Source of the DNA: DASUPK01 sp963736685 | GTDB lineage: Bacteria; Actinomycetota; Thermoleophilia; Solirubrobacterales; 70-9 | NCBI GenBank assembly: GCA_963736685.1 | Contig: CAVTPZ010000008.1 | Coordinates: forward strand, 5,929 to 69,928 | Length of the DNA: 64,000 nt | Reading direction: 5' to 3' | Shown here: positions 1 through 8,816 of the stretch, piece by piece | How the letters are laid out: the number at the start of each line of letters is the position of its first letter | Numbering within the stretch: position 1 is the first letter of the stretch | The notes under the pieces: model-generated | What the model saw: the letters and a program-made list of their open reading frames with translations, nothing else | Databases searched by the model: none | Told to the model about the DNA's origin: nothing | Program-made: the position numbers and the translations under genes

Positions 1-104
1 AGTCCGAGGGACTTCAGCTGCAGCAACGAGAGAACGCCATGTTGCCGGCCAGCTACCCGGGCGATTGCGGCCTCTCGGCGGTGATTGGTGAGTTCCTCCG
101 GCAT
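1..104 (-). CDS. N-terminus of an AbiEi-antitoxin/DUF559-like protein (partial)
   Basis: An open frame runs on the minus strand from an ATG at 104 off the left edge. The 34 visible residues include RVAGRQHGVLSLLQLKSLGL. This resembles the N-terminal winged-helix start (arrangement 'A..QHGVvs..QL..LGLs') shared by AbiEi-type antitoxins and many actinobacterial DUF559 endonuclease-like proteins. No strong ribosome binding site precedes the ATG. The catalytic part, if any, lies outside the window, so antitoxin and nuclease-like protein cannot be separated. The call is inferred from a short motif only. Confidence 0.5.
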   Translation of the reverse strand, partial: MPEELTNHRREAAIARVAGRQHGVLSLLQLKSLG

Positions 105-200
105 ACTCGGGAGAAGTCACCAACTCCACCGATCTCGCCCCCTTCAACGCCGCTTTTCGTCCCGGCGCCCCCTCATCGCCGGTGTTCGCCCGGCGAACGG

Positions 201-473
201 CTAGATGTGCTCCGCCTCCACGCCTGAGCGCACTCCCATTGCGTAGACGACGGCCAGGCCGATCAGGGTGCCTGGGATCGCATAGAAGGCCGTCGCCAGG
301 TCGGTGTCGCCGATCGTCTTGCCGAGCAGGATCTGGGCGATCGCGCCGCTCGCCATCGCGCCCACGGCGGCTCCCAGGAACGCGCCCACGATGCCGCCCT
401 GGAAGCGGTCGGGGACGAAGACCGTGAAGTGCCAGAGGGCGACTCCCATCGTGAACCAGACCAGTGCGGCCAT
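201..473 (-). CDS. Small membrane protein, 90 aa, coupled to secDF
   Basis: This 90-residue protein has about three hydrophobic segments (roughly residues 3-20, 26-48 and 62-82) separated by Gly/Ala-rich turns. It resembles small GlsB/YeaQ-type membrane proteins but I cannot assign a family. Its ATG overlaps the secDF stop codon (TGATG), so it is almost certainly translated by coupling as the last gene of the secDF operon. No enzymatic motif is visible. A role near the Sec translocon is suggested only by this position. Confidence 0.7.
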   Translation of the reverse strand: MAALVWFTMGVALWHFTVFVPDRFQGGIVGAFLGAAVGAMASGAIAQILLGKTIGDTDLATAFYAIPGTLIGLAVVYAMGVRSGVEAEHI

Positions 474-3454
474 CAGCGGTTCCTCCCATGCTTTCGCTTT
501 TTGCGCCCGCCGGACTCCCGTGCCCGCCGGAGGGCGGCGGCGCTCGCCTCACTCAATTCGGGCCGCTCCTGTTCCGCCCCACCGTTCCCGCTTGGGGCGG
601 GCTCTCCATCACCGGCGGGCCGCCCTTCATTGCCCGCCCCGTCACCACCGTCCGCGCCCACAGACGCAGGCGGCTCGCTCGACACCGCCGGCGGCCCGCT
701 CGGCGCGGGTGGCGGGGCCACCGGCCCGGGCGGCTCCGCCACGACGCCGGGAACCTGGGACTGGATCGGCGCTGGAGCATCGGCCCGGCTCGGCGCGGGC
801 GCTGCGGGAACGGGAGTCTCGGCGTGAACCGGTTCCTCGCCACCATCCACGCGCGCCACCACGTTCTCCTCGGGGAAGGCCGGCACCACCCCGCCCATCT
901 GCTCCTCGATTCGCTCGCGGCGGCGCCGGTACGCGGGCTCGCGCTCCTTCCAGTGGGTGAGCACCGGCGACGCGATGAAGATCGACGAATAGGTACCGGA
1001 GGCGAGGCCGACCATCATCGCGAACGCGAAGTCCTTCAGGGTCGCGCCGCCGAAGATGAAGAGCACCGTCACCAGGAAGACGCTGGACAGACCGGTGATC
1101 AGCGACCGGGTCAGAACCTCGCTCATCGAGCGGTTGACGATCTGAGAGAAAGTGGCACGCGGCAGCCGCGGCACGTTTTCGCGTATTCGGTCGAACACGA
1201 TGACCGTGTCGTAAAGCGAGTACCCGAGGATGGTCAGGAACGCGGCGACGGTGCCGCTGGTCACCTCCCTCCCCGTCAGCGAATACACGCCTCCCGTGAT
1301 CAGGATGTCGTGGAACAGGGCGATGATCACCGGCACGGCGTACTTCGGCTCGAATCGGAACGCCACGTAGGCGCAGATCACAAGGAGCGAGAAGATGATC
1401 GCCTCGATCGCGCTGTTGGCCACCTGCTGGCCGAAGGTCGGGCCGACGGTGGTGGCGTTGAAGCCATTGGGGACGATCCCGTACGCCGACTGCAGGGCCG
1501 GCTGAACCGTCTGGATCTCCTGTGGACTGGCCTTCGAATCGATCTCGAAGACGTTCGTGCCGAGCTCCTGGTTGCTCGCCTTGGTCACCTCGGCATCGCT
1601 GATGCCGGCGCTGTCGACGGTGGAGCGCACGTCGCCTACGGTCGCCTCCTTCGCCAGGCCGACCGTGATGCGACTGCCGCCCTTGAAGTCGATGCCGAGA
1701 TTGAGCTGCTTGGTGGCGAATGAGATCGCGCCGATCAAGAGGATGCAGCCCGAGAGCGAGAAGAAGTAGCGGCTGGCCCGGCTGAAGTCGAACCGCCAGT
1801 GGTGATAGTTCTCCCGCGCACCGAGTACCTTCGGCGAACGCAGGAAATGCGCGCGCCCAAAGAGGCCCAGGAACGCCTGGGTGAACACCACTGCGGTGAA
1901 CAGCGAGGCGATCGTGCCGACGCCGAGGACGAACGCGAAGCCCTTCACGTTCGAGGTGGCCAGCGCGAACAGGATGAACGCCGTGATCAGCGTGATCACG
2001 TTCGCGTCGACGATCGTCGCGATTCCCTTGCGGTAACCGGCCGAGATCGCACTCAGCATGGATTTGCCGCCCCTCGCCTCTTCCTTGATCCGCTCGAAGA
2101 TGACGATGTTGGCGTCGGCCGCCACCCCGATAGTCAGGATCAACCCGGCTATCCCCGGCAGGGTCAGGGTGATCGGGATCAGCTTGATCAGGGCGAAGAA
2201 GAGCACGCCGTAGATCGCCAGCCCGACGACGGCCACGAAGCCGAGGAACCGGTAGTAGATGAGCAGGAAGAGGCAGACGAGGATCAGGCCCACGATCCCC
2301 GCCTTCAGGCCCTGGTTCAGCGCCTGCTGGCCGAGGGTCGCGGAGACCGTGGAGCTCGAGATCTGCGTCAGGTTGACCGGCAGGGCGCCGATCTGCAGGA
2401 TCTGTGCGAGGTCATTGGATTCCTGCTGGGTCAGCCCGTTGATCTCCGCGCCGGTCCGCCCGTCGATCCCGTTCGGGTTGTCCACGAAGTTGACGATCGG
2501 ACGCGACTTGATCTGCTGATCCAGCACCACGGCGAAGTGGCCCGAGTACTGGTCGGCGGCGCTGGAGTTCCCGGCGATGCCGGGCGGGGCGTTCTGGAGG
2601 CCGCGCTGCGCGATCGCCTTGGTGATGTCGGAGAACTCCTGGCGACCGTTGCCGGAGAACGAGAAGGTGACGTCCGGCTGGTTGAACTGGTCGAAGTTCG
2701 CCTTCGGGTCGCTGATGTCCGTGCCGGACAGCCCCGGCCGGTCGCGGATCACGAACCACTGCGCCTCCGGGCTGTTCTTGTCGTCGGTCTGCGACTGACC
2801 CGGATCCGGTTCCTTCTGGACCACGAGGGTGCCCTGGGGAACCGAGAGGATCTGGCTGTTCGGCGGCTGCTTTTGGCCCTTCAGCTCTGAGAAGAGGTCC
2901 TTCTTGGAGTCCGCCGGACCGGCGATCCAGGCGTGGGTCTGCGAGTTGAAGAGGTAGTACTGCGGCCCCGTCGTGGTGCATTTGTTCTGGAAGCACTCGG
3001 GAGTTCGCGTGGAGGCGAGCTTGACCGCGTCGTAGAGGCGGCTGAATGAGGACTCGCCGTTGGGAACGTTCGTCTTCGCCGGGTTCGGGATGACGTTCGG
3101 CTCCCAGTCATAGAAGTACATCTGGGCCGTCTCGCCCACCTGCTTGCTCGCGTTCGCGGCGTTGCTCACGTCGGGGAGGCCGACGCGAATCGAGTCGGAG
3201 CCGATCCGGGAGATCTCCGGCTCGGACACGCCGAAGGCATCGGTCCGCTTCCGGATGATCTCGATCGACCGGTCGATGTCGGTCCCGTCGATCGTCGGGT
3301 TCTGCGGCGTGGGCCGCGCCTGGAAGATCAGCTCGGTCCCGCCCTTCAGGTCGAGCCCGAGGGTCGTGGTCTTGGTCGCGATGACGATTCCCGATCCGAC
3401 GACCAGGAGCGCCACGAAGGCGAGGACGAAGATGTTGCGACGGCGGTTGCTCAC
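473..3454 (-). CDS. secDF: Fused protein-export membrane protein SecDF
   Basis: One 993-aa chain carries SecD then SecF, the proton-driven partners that help SecYEG pull preproteins across the cytoplasmic membrane. The SecD half has the first transmembrane helix followed by GLDLKGGTEL (about residues 32-41), a large periplasmic P1 region, and the D4-type motif ADANIVIFERIKEE. The SecF half starts around residue 560 with GIDFKGGS and has YSLYDTVIVFDRIRE. The last ~140 residues are an unusual Pro/Ala/Gly-rich cytoplasmic tail ending in a basic stretch (GRKKRKHGRNR). The upstream gene is a zinc-ribbon/PAS protein instead of yajC. The small membrane gene at 201-473 overlaps the stop codon. Confidence 0.95.
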   Translation of the reverse strand: MSNRRRNIFVLAFVALLVVGSGIVIATKTTTLGLDLKGGTELIFQARPTPQNPTIDGTDIDRSIEIIRKRTDAFGVSEPEISRIGSDSIRVGLPDVSNAANASKQVGETAQMYFYDWEPNVIPNPAKTNVPNGESSFSRLYDAVKLASTRTPECFQNKCTTTGPQYYLFNSQTHAWIAGPADSKKDLFSELKGQKQPPNSQILSVPQGTLVVQKEPDPGQSQTDDKNSPEAQWFVIRDRPGLSGTDISDPKANFDQFNQPDVTFSFSGNGRQEFSDITKAIAQRGLQNAPPGIAGNSSAADQYSGHFAVVLDQQIKSRPIVNFVDNPNGIDGRTGAEINGLTQQESNDLAQILQIGALPVNLTQISSSTVSATLGQQALNQGLKAGIVGLILVCLFLLIYYRFLGFVAVVGLAIYGVLFFALIKLIPITLTLPGIAGLILTIGVAADANIVIFERIKEEARGGKSMLSAISAGYRKGIATIVDANVITLITAFILFALATSNVKGFAFVLGVGTIASLFTAVVFTQAFLGLFGRAHFLRSPKVLGARENYHHWRFDFSRASRYFFSLSGCILLIGAISFATKQLNLGIDFKGGSRITVGLAKEATVGDVRSTVDSAGISDAEVTKASNQELGTNVFEIDSKASPQEIQTVQPALQSAYGIVPNGFNATTVGPTFGQQVANSAIEAIIFSLLVICAYVAFRFEPKYAVPVIIALFHDILITGGVYSLTGREVTSGTVAAFLTILGYSLYDTVIVFDRIRENVPRLPRATFSQIVNRSMSEVLTRSLITGLSSVFLVTVLFIFGGATLKDFAFAMMVGLASGTYSSIFIASPVLTHWKEREPAYRRRRERIEEQMGGVVPAFPEENVVARVDGGEEPVHAETPVPAAPAPSRADAPAPIQSQVPGVVAEPPGPVAPPPAPSGPPAVSSEPPASVGADGGDGAGNEGRPAGDGEPAPSGNGGAEQERPELSEASAAALRRARESGGRKKRKHGRNR

Positions 3455-3526
3455 GGTGTCAGGGGCACGCTAGCGGCAGAGCTTGCTGAAGCGTAAACGC
3501 GATACGTCGCCGTTCGGAGCGGGGAT

Positions 3527-4012
3527 CTACTCGGGCGTCAGCACGAGCAGCAGCCCGCCGTCGTCGTCGTACGCCGGGAACAGGTCGGCTGTCGCCTCGG
3601 TCGGCAGATCGCCCTCGGCGTTCACGGCCACCTTCTTGCCCAGCGACCGCACCCCCCACTCGAGCGTCGTCTCGATCGGATCGGTCTCACCGTTGGCGTC
3701 GGTGTCGGCGGTCACCCCGCCGTCGCCCTTGTCGATCCACTGCAGGCCGAGGACCTCCCTCACCGGACGGCCGATCACCTGCTCGTCCTTCAGGCCGGTG
3801 AGCTCGAAGGCACCCTTGCCCAGATCGAGCACACGAGCCTGCTGGTCGAGCGTGAAGAAGGCAGCGCCCGGCGCCGGCATGTAGTCATCCAGCAGCTCGA
3901 AGAGAAAGCCGAACCCGCACTTCGAGCAGCCCTTGGGCCGCGTCGAGAAACCGGCGGTGCGCTCCCCGCTCAGCTCCCTGTTCCCACAATTCGGACAGAT
4001 GAAGTACGGCAT
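3527..4012 (-). CDS. Zinc-ribbon plus PAS-like domain protein
   Basis: The 161-aa protein begins with a CPxC-type zinc ribbon: Cys6 and Cys9 (CPNC) pair with Cys29 and Cys32 (CSKC). From about residue 47 it continues as a PAS-like fold (AAFFTLDQQARVLDLGKGAFELTG..., then VIGRPVREVLGL). The tail is acidic. It sits between ruvB and secDF on the same strand, 72 bp upstream of secDF, in the place where many bacteria carry yajC. It has no output domain, so it may sense a ligand or redox state and act through protein contacts. That function is inference. Confidence 0.75.
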   Translation of the reverse strand: MPYFICPNCGNRELSGERTAGFSTRPKGCSKCGFGFLFELLDDYMPAPGAAFFTLDQQARVLDLGKGAFELTGLKDEQVIGRPVREVLGLQWIDKGDGGVTADTDANGETDPIETTLEWGVRSLGKKVAVNAEGDLPTEATADLFPAYDDDGGLLLVLTPE

Positions 4013-4064
4013 TCCTGTGCCAAGGCTAGCCGACGCCCAGGCCCGGCCGACCCGCTGGCGAGGC

Positions 4065-5135
4065 CTAGAACAGGCTCGCCATGCCGTCCGGAACGGGCAG
4101 ACCGAGATGCTCGTAGGCCCTCTCGGTCAACACCCGTCCCCTGGGCGTGCGCTTCACCAATCCCTGCTGGAGGAGGTAGGGCTCGAAGACGTCCTCGACC
4201 GTGTCGGCCTCCTCCCCGATCGCGACGGCGAGCGTCGAGAGGCCGACCGGCCCGCCGCCGAACTTCGAGGCCATCAGGTCGAGCAGCTGACGGTCGTGGC
4301 GGTCGAGCCCGGCGCGGTCGACTTCGAGCATCTCGAGTGCTTCCGATGCGATCTCGGCGTCGATGCCGCCCCGTTCCTTGACCTCCGCAAAGTCGCGCAC
4401 CCGCCGCAGCAGGCGGTTGGCCACGCGCGGCGTGCCCCGCGCCCGGCTCGCGATCTCCTCGGCCCCCTCCTCGGTCACCTCGATGCCGAGAATCCCGGCG
4501 GAGCGAAGCACGATCTGTCGCAGGTCGGCCGCGTCGTAGTGCTCGAGGCGGTGGCAGACGCCGAAGCGGTCGCGCAGCGGTGTGGTCAGCAGCCCGGTCC
4601 GCGTGGTCGCCCCGATCAACGTGAACGGCGGCAGGTCGAGGGTGACCGTCCGTGCGCCGGCACCCTGGCCGAGGACGACCGGCAGGCGCCGGTCCTCCAT
4701 CGCCGGATAGAGCGTCTCCTCGACAGCGCGGCCAAGCCGGTGGATCTCGTCGATGAAGAAGACGCTCCCCGGCTCCAGCGACGTGAGGAAGGCGGCGATG
4801 TCCGCCTTTCGCTCCAGCGCAGGCCCGGCGGTCTGCACCATCGGCACGTTGAGCTCGGCGGTGATGATGTGCGCGAGGGAGGTCTTGCCGAGGCCGGGAG
4901 GGCCGGCGAGCAGGACGTGGTCGAGGGCCTCCTCGCGGCGACGTGCAGCCTCGATGAAGATCCCGAGCTGCTCGGTGACCTGGACCTGATTGACGAAGTC
5001 CTCGAGCTTCGGCGGGCGCAGGGAGCGGTCGAAGTCGTCGTCCTGACCGACCGCCCGGGCGTCGTGGATGACGACCTCCGCATCGTCGTCCTCGATTCCG
5101 GGCGTGCGGATTCCCTTGCCGGGCTCGACGGTCAT
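4065..5135 (-). CDS. ruvB: Holliday junction branch-migration ATPase RuvB
   Basis: The 356-aa AAA+ motor drives branch migration with RuvA during recombinational repair. Walker A is GPPGLGKTS (about residues 78-86) and Walker B is VFFIDEIHRL (about 125-134). The RuvB signature region GATTRTGLLTTPLRDRFG and a C-terminal winged helix (VKRTPRGRVLTERAYEHLG) follow. The first ~35 residues are an acidic extension longer than in many RuvB proteins. The start overlaps the ruvA stop by 4 bp (ATGA), which implies translational coupling. Confidence 0.97.
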   Translation of the reverse strand: MTVEPGKGIRTPGIEDDDAEVVIHDARAVGQDDDFDRSLRPPKLEDFVNQVQVTEQLGIFIEAARRREEALDHVLLAGPPGLGKTSLAHIITAELNVPMVQTAGPALERKADIAAFLTSLEPGSVFFIDEIHRLGRAVEETLYPAMEDRRLPVVLGQGAGARTVTLDLPPFTLIGATTRTGLLTTPLRDRFGVCHRLEHYDAADLRQIVLRSAGILGIEVTEEGAEEIASRARGTPRVANRLLRRVRDFAEVKERGGIDAEIASEALEMLEVDRAGLDRHDRQLLDLMASKFGGGPVGLSTLAVAIGEEADTVEDVFEPYLLQQGLVKRTPRGRVLTERAYEHLGLPVPDGMASLF

Positions 5136-5731
5136 GCGGCCTTTGCCCCTGCCGCACTGCGGAGCGCGGCTTGGACGATCTCCTCGGGGCTCTCGCCCTT
5201 GGCCTTGGCCAACAGCTTCTCGGCCTCGGGCGGCGTGTAGCCCAGGTTGAGCAGGCCCTCGCGCGCCAGTGACCGCGGATCCTCATCGCCCGCGGCGAGC
5301 GCGGCGCCGTCGGTGTCCCCCTCGATCTCTCCGGCGACCTTCTCCCGCAACTCCACGATGATCCGCTCGGCCGTCCGCTTGCCGACACCCGGGACTGCCT
5401 GGAACCGCTTCGCGTCACCCGTGGCGATCGCGCGGAGCAACTCCCGGACGGTCCCTCCCGACAGCACGGCCATCGCCACCTTCGGCCCGACTCCTCCGAC
5501 CGAGATCAGATGGAGGAAGAGATCGCGCTCCTCCTCGCTCGCGAAGCCGTAGAGGCTGAGCGAATCCTCCCGCGCGACGAGGTGAGCGTGCAGCGCGGCG
5601 TGCTTCCCTCGCGCGGGCACCGCCTTGAGCGTCTCGGAGGAGACGGCGAGGCGGTAGCCGACGCCGCTCGCGTCGATGACGACGTAGTCGGGACGGCGCA
5701 CCAGAACCTCTCCGCTGACGGAGGCAATCAT
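5132..5731 (-). CDS. ruvA: Holliday junction DNA helicase subunit RuvA
   Basis: The 199-aa protein binds four-way junctions as a tetramer and loads RuvB. It has the N-terminal OB-fold (MIASVSGEVL...YVVIDASGVGY), the helix-hairpin-helix region (LISVGGVGPKVAMAVLSG and FQAVPGVGKRTAERII) and a C-terminal UBA-like domain ending ALRSAAGAKAA that contacts RuvB. A run of G residues lies just upstream of the ATG. It is placed after ruvC and overlaps ruvB by 4 bp, the usual ruvCAB order. Confidence 0.97.
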   Translation of the reverse strand: MIASVSGEVLVRRPDYVVIDASGVGYRLAVSSETLKAVPARGKHAALHAHLVAREDSLSLYGFASEEERDLFLHLISVGGVGPKVAMAVLSGGTVRELLRAIATGDAKRFQAVPGVGKRTAERIIVELREKVAGEIEGDTDGAALAAGDEDPRSLAREGLLNLGYTPPEAEKLLAKAKGESPEEIVQAALRSAAGAKAA

Positions 5732-5764
5732 TCCCCCTGATTCTGCGGACCCGACCGGATGCCT

Positions 5765-6316
5765 TCAGCCCGCAAGCCGATGGCGGCCGGTGAGCGTGGG
5801 TGTGGTACCCACGCGCGGGCGGCCGAGCTGTGAGACGGCGTTGCGTGCCCCGACCGTCCCGGCATGGCAGATCGCCACTGCGAAGGCATCCGCGGCGTGA
5901 TCGGGCGAGGGCGGCTCGGGAAGCCCGAGCAGGCTCGCCACCATCTTCTGCACCTGACCCTTGTCGGCCGAGCCGGACCCGCAGACGGCCTTCTTGACCG
6001 CCTGAGGCGTGTAGTCGAAGCAGGGCAGGTCGTGCTTGGCGGCCGCCAGCATCGCCACGCCGCGGGCCTCACCGACGCTCAGGGCAGACGCCGCGTTCTT
6101 GCCGAAGAAGAGGTCCTCGAGCGCCATCGCCTTGGGCTCATGCCAGCGGATCAGCTCGCCGAGCGACTCGTGCAGCCGGCCGAGGCGCTGCTCCACCGGC
6201 AACTGGGAGCCCGTCTCGATCACGCCCCCGTCGAGCGCGACCATCCGCTCACCGGACGTGCGGACCACGCCGAATCCGGTGTTGGCGGTACCCGGATCGA
6301 TACCGATGACGATCAC
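5765..6316 (-). CDS. ruvC: Crossover junction endodeoxyribonuclease RuvC
   Basis: The 183-aa nuclease cuts Holliday junctions symmetrically. The catalytic acidic residues are visible in IGIDPGTANTGFG (Asp7), MALEDLFFGKNA (Glu about 67) and SPDHAADAFAVAI (paired Asp near 140). The C-terminus ends about residue 183, within the usual length. The start is a GTG at 6316, chosen because MIVIGIDPG must be the first strand. It heads the ruvC-ruvA-ruvB run and diverges from the secreted-protein gene beginning at 6377. Confidence 0.96.
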   Translation of the reverse strand: MIVIGIDPGTANTGFGVVRTSGERMVALDGGVIETGSQLPVEQRLGRLHESLGELIRWHEPKAMALEDLFFGKNAASALSVGEARGVAMLAAAKHDLPCFDYTPQAVKKAVCGSGSADKGQVQKMVASLLGLPEPPSPDHAADAFAVAICHAGTVGARNAVSQLGRPRVGTTPTLTGRHRLAG

Positions 6317-6376
6317 GCTCTTTCATTCTCACTCGCCCCCCGGATGCCTTCCCCTGCAATCGGTACGATCGCCGCC

Positions 6377-7360
6377 GTGGGAAGCGGGGAGAAGTGGCTT
6401 CTTGGCAGGCGCCTGACTCTGATCAGCACCGCCGCGCTCGCGGCGCTGCTGGCCTTCGGGTCGATGTCGCCCGCGGTCGCCAAGAAAAAGAAGAAGAAGC
6501 CGCCCGCTGTGACCGTCCCAGCATCGGTCGGCTTCGCGTCGGCGACGACGCAGGCCGCCACCGCCAACTGCACCGGCAAGACGCACATCTCCGGAGGCGG
6601 GTACTCGGTGGCGCCCGACTTCGTCCCCACAGGGGGTGTCAGCGGTTCGGGCCTGCGCTCGACGACCGGCACCAGCAACGCGGTGGGAAGCTCCGGATGG
6701 GCGACGTCGAGCAGCGCCTGGGCAACGCCTCCCGCTGCCGGACAGCTCGCTTCGTACGCCCGCTGCGAGAGCAACAGCCTCGGGTCCCTTGCGGTCACCC
6801 TGAGCGGCTCCGCGACCGTAGCCCCCGGGGATCTCAACACCGCCATCCTCAATTGCCCCTCGGGTACGCACGTCCTCTCCGGCGGCTACTCGGGACCGGG
6901 CAACGGCAGCCCGACGTTCAACCTGCAGAGCAAGCGCTTCTTCATGCTGCAGTCCCAGCGAACCTCGGCGGGACAGTGGACCGTGACCGTAGGCAACAAC
7001 CCGAACTCCCCCGCACCGGCGACCATCATCTTCTCGGCTCTCTGCGAGAAGAACCAGAAGGGCCTCTCGGTGAGCGAGGCCTCCGCGAGCGCCCCGATCG
7101 CCAACGCTGCCAGGGCGAGCGCTGACGCCACCTGCACGGGTAAGACGCACGTCGTCTCGGGCGGGTACCTGCTCTCGCCGATCCCGACCGGTTCCGGGTC
7201 CATTCCAACCGCCGAGATCGACGAGTTCCAGCCGACGAGCAACAAGACCTGGCACCTCGGGCTTCACGAGCTCGAGCCGTTCAGCACCGCGCCGGGGAGC
7301 ACCGTGCAGACCTTCGCCTACTGCAAGAAGGACACGGTCAAGAAGAAAAAGAAGAAGTAG
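6377..7360 (+). CDS. Secreted protein with three CTGKTH/SGGY repeats and Lys tails
   Basis: The GTG start at 6377 gives about 327 aa with a clear signal peptide (RRLTLISTAALAALLAF..., cleavage near SPAVA). An ATG at 6344 is possible. The mature part starts with a KKKKKK run and ends in KKKKKK. Three internal repeats share a C-x-GKTH/SGTH...SGGY pattern: CTGKTHISGGGY, CPSGTHVLSGGY and CTGKTHVVSGGY, each with one Cys, about 90 aa apart. I do not recognise a named family. The Lys runs suggest electrostatic retention on anionic cell-wall polymers, which is inference. It is the only plus-strand gene inside the otherwise minus-strand core block. Confidence 0.75.
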   Translation: MGSGEKWLLGRRLTLISTAALAALLAFGSMSPAVAKKKKKKPPAVTVPASVGFASATTQAATANCTGKTHISGGGYSVAPDFVPTGGVSGSGLRSTTGTSNAVGSSGWATSSSAWATPPAAGQLASYARCESNSLGSLAVTLSGSATVAPGDLNTAILNCPSGTHVLSGGYSGPGNGSPTFNLQSKRFFMLQSQRTSAGQWTVTVGNNPNSPAPATIIFSALCEKNQKGLSVSEASASAPIANAARASADATCTGKTHVVSGGYLLSPIPTGSGSIPTAEIDEFQPTSNKTWHLGLHELEPFSTAPGSTVQTFAYCKKDTVKKKKKK

Positions 7361-7366
7361 CCCCGC

Positions 7367-8122
7367 CTACGAGGCGGCGGCTGCCTTCTCCAGGATCTCC
7401 TCCGGCACGTCGAAGTTCGCGTGCACCGAGTCGACGTCGTCGTGGTCCTCGAGCGCGTCCATCAGGCGGAGCAGCGCGGGGGCGTCGGACTCCCCCACCT
7501 CGACCGTGGTCTTGGGCTCCATGGATAGCTCGGCTGACTGAACCTCGACTCCGGCGGATTCCAGCGCAGAGCGGACCGCGGCGAGGTCCGTGGCCGCCGT
7601 GGTGACCTTGAGCAGGTCCCCGTCCTCGGTGACGTCCTCCGCTCCGGCGTCGATTGCCGGCATCAGGTCATCCTCGCCGTAGCGCTCGCCGTCCACCAGG
7701 ATCACGCCGCGGTTCTCGAACTGCCAGGCGACCGAGCCCGGCTCGCCGAGGCTTCCGCCGTTCCGCTCGAATGCATGCCGGATCTCCGAGCCCGTCCGGT
7801 TGCGATTGTCCGTCAGGGTCTCGACCAGAATCGCCGCGCCACCCGGGCCGTAGCCCTCGTACGAGACGCTCTCGATCGCTGCCGCGTCGGCACCCTCGCC
7901 GGTGCCGCGGTCGATCGCCCGCTGGATGTTGTCCTTCGGCATCGAGGCATCTCTGGCCTTCTGAACCGCGAGGCCGAGTGCCGGGTTCGCATCGACAGTA
8001 CCGCCGCCGTCGCGAGCGGCGACGGTGATCGCACGCGCCAGCTTCGTGAAGAGCTTGCCGCGCTTGGCGTCGGCGGCGCCCTTCTTGTGCTTGATCGACG
8101 ACCACTTCGAATGACCGGACAT
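7367..8122 (-). CDS. yebC: YebC/PmpR-family transcription/translation regulator
   Basis: The 251-aa protein opens with the family signature MSGHSKWSSIKHKKGAADA and RGKLFTKLARAITVAA, and contains the middle-domain motif GYGPGGAAILVETLTDNRNRT. The length matches the family (about 240-250 aa). YebC proteins bind DNA or act on stalled ribosomes, and commonly lie beside ruvC as here. No Shine-Dalgarno is seen. A TAGAAT hexamer ends 7 bp before the ATG, which fits a leaderless mRNA. The stop lies 6 bp from the convergent secreted-protein gene. Confidence 0.95.
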   Translation of the reverse strand: MSGHSKWSSIKHKKGAADAKRGKLFTKLARAITVAARDGGGTVDANPALGLAVQKARDASMPKDNIQRAIDRGTGEGADAAAIESVSYEGYGPGGAAILVETLTDNRNRTGSEIRHAFERNGGSLGEPGSVAWQFENRGVILVDGERYGEDDLMPAIDAGAEDVTEDGDLLKVTTAATDLAAVRSALESAGVEVQSAELSMEPKTTVEVGESDAPALLRLMDALEDHDDVDSVHANFDVPEEILEKAAAAS

Positions 8123-8157
8123 CAGGTCGATTCTAGGAGGCCTCGGAAAGCGGACGA

Positions 8158-8173
8158 GGCGCCACCCGGCGCC
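8158..8173. terminator. Possible hairpin terminator
   Basis: The inverted repeat GGCGCC-ACCC-GGCGCC lies between the stop of the P-domain gene and the start of yebC. The stem is short and no T-tract follows, so this is a weak candidate for ending the P-domain transcript. Confidence 0.3.
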
Positions 8174-8201
8174 CCGCCAACTCCCCGTCCGATCAGCGCG
8201 T

Positions 8202-8816
8202 CTACTTCGGGTTGGTCGCAGTGACCGTCAACCGGTAGCAGTCGAGGGTTCCGGTCCCGTGCATGTTGTTGTCGTCCATCACCAGCAGCGACCAGGTCGC
8301 GTTGGTTGCCTTTTTGTTGCCCAGCCCGCTGACCAGGCCGAGGCTCTCCTGGGGCGCGAAGGAACCGACGAACGGCGCCTGCAGACCAGGTGTCGCGATC
8401 GAGGTCGGGGTCTGGCTATCGAACGTGGTCAGGCCACCGGAGCAGCCGGCGAACCCGTTGCCGTAGTTGTTGCCGTTGCCACCGACGTCGTGGGAGAGAT
8501 TGATGACTCCCCGCGGCGTGGCCAGGTAGATCTCGAGATCACTCGCGAACGGGTGCGTGATGCGCACGCCCACGTTGACGTCCTTGATCTTGCCCCTCGG
8601 ATTGAGACCCTTGACCGCGAGCGCATCCCGAGTGAGCTGCACCGCGGCTCCCCCGCCATCCGGGATGTTGAGCGGTACCCCGCCCTGGGGCGCTCCGACC
8701 CCAACCTGGTACGTCTTGGTGACGACCTTCTTTCTTGCCTGCGCGGCCGGCGCCGCCAGAACGAGACCCAGGGCCAGCGCCGTGACGGCGACCAGTCCCA
8801 GCTTGCGTCCGAACAT
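8202..8816 (-). CDS. Secreted proprotein-convertase P-domain protein
   Basis: The ATG at 8816 follows a strong AGGAGG box and gives a 204-aa protein. It has a signal peptide (LGLVAVTALALGLVLAAPAAQA) and then a single P/Homo B domain: LNIPDGGGAAVQL, DVNVGVRITHPFASDLEIYL, INLSHDVGGNGNNYGNGF, APFVGSFAPQESL and ATWSLLVMDDN...GTGTLDCYRLTV. P-domains are jelly-roll modules found beside subtilases and in surface proteins. No protease domain is present, so it is probably a stand-alone surface or adhesion module. The next gene upstream encodes another secreted protein. Confidence 0.85.
   Translation of the reverse strand: MFGRKLGLVAVTALALGLVLAAPAAQARKKVVTKTYQVGVGAPQGGVPLNIPDGGGAAVQLTRDALAVKGLNPRGKIKDVNVGVRITHPFASDLEIYLATPRGVINLSHDVGGNGNNYGNGFAGCSGGLTTFDSQTPTSIATPGLQAPFVGSFAPQESLGLVSGLGNKKATNATWSLLVMDDNNMHGTGTLDCYRLTVTATNPK

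Noticed and set aside
184..198. Inverted repeat GTTCGCC-C-GGCGAAC before the first small gene's stop
   Set aside because: The loop is too short for a terminator, no linked promoter is visible, and such short repeats are expected by chance at this GC content.
464..2890. Long plus-strand open frames (up to 419 codons) opposite secDF
   Set aside because: They mirror the codon bias of secDF, are Arg/Asp/His-rich without motifs, and the opposite strand has an unmistakable SecDF protein.
3933..5240. 435-codon plus-strand frame opposite ruvB and ruvA
   Set aside because: Antisense shadow; RuvB and RuvA motifs are complete on the minus strand.
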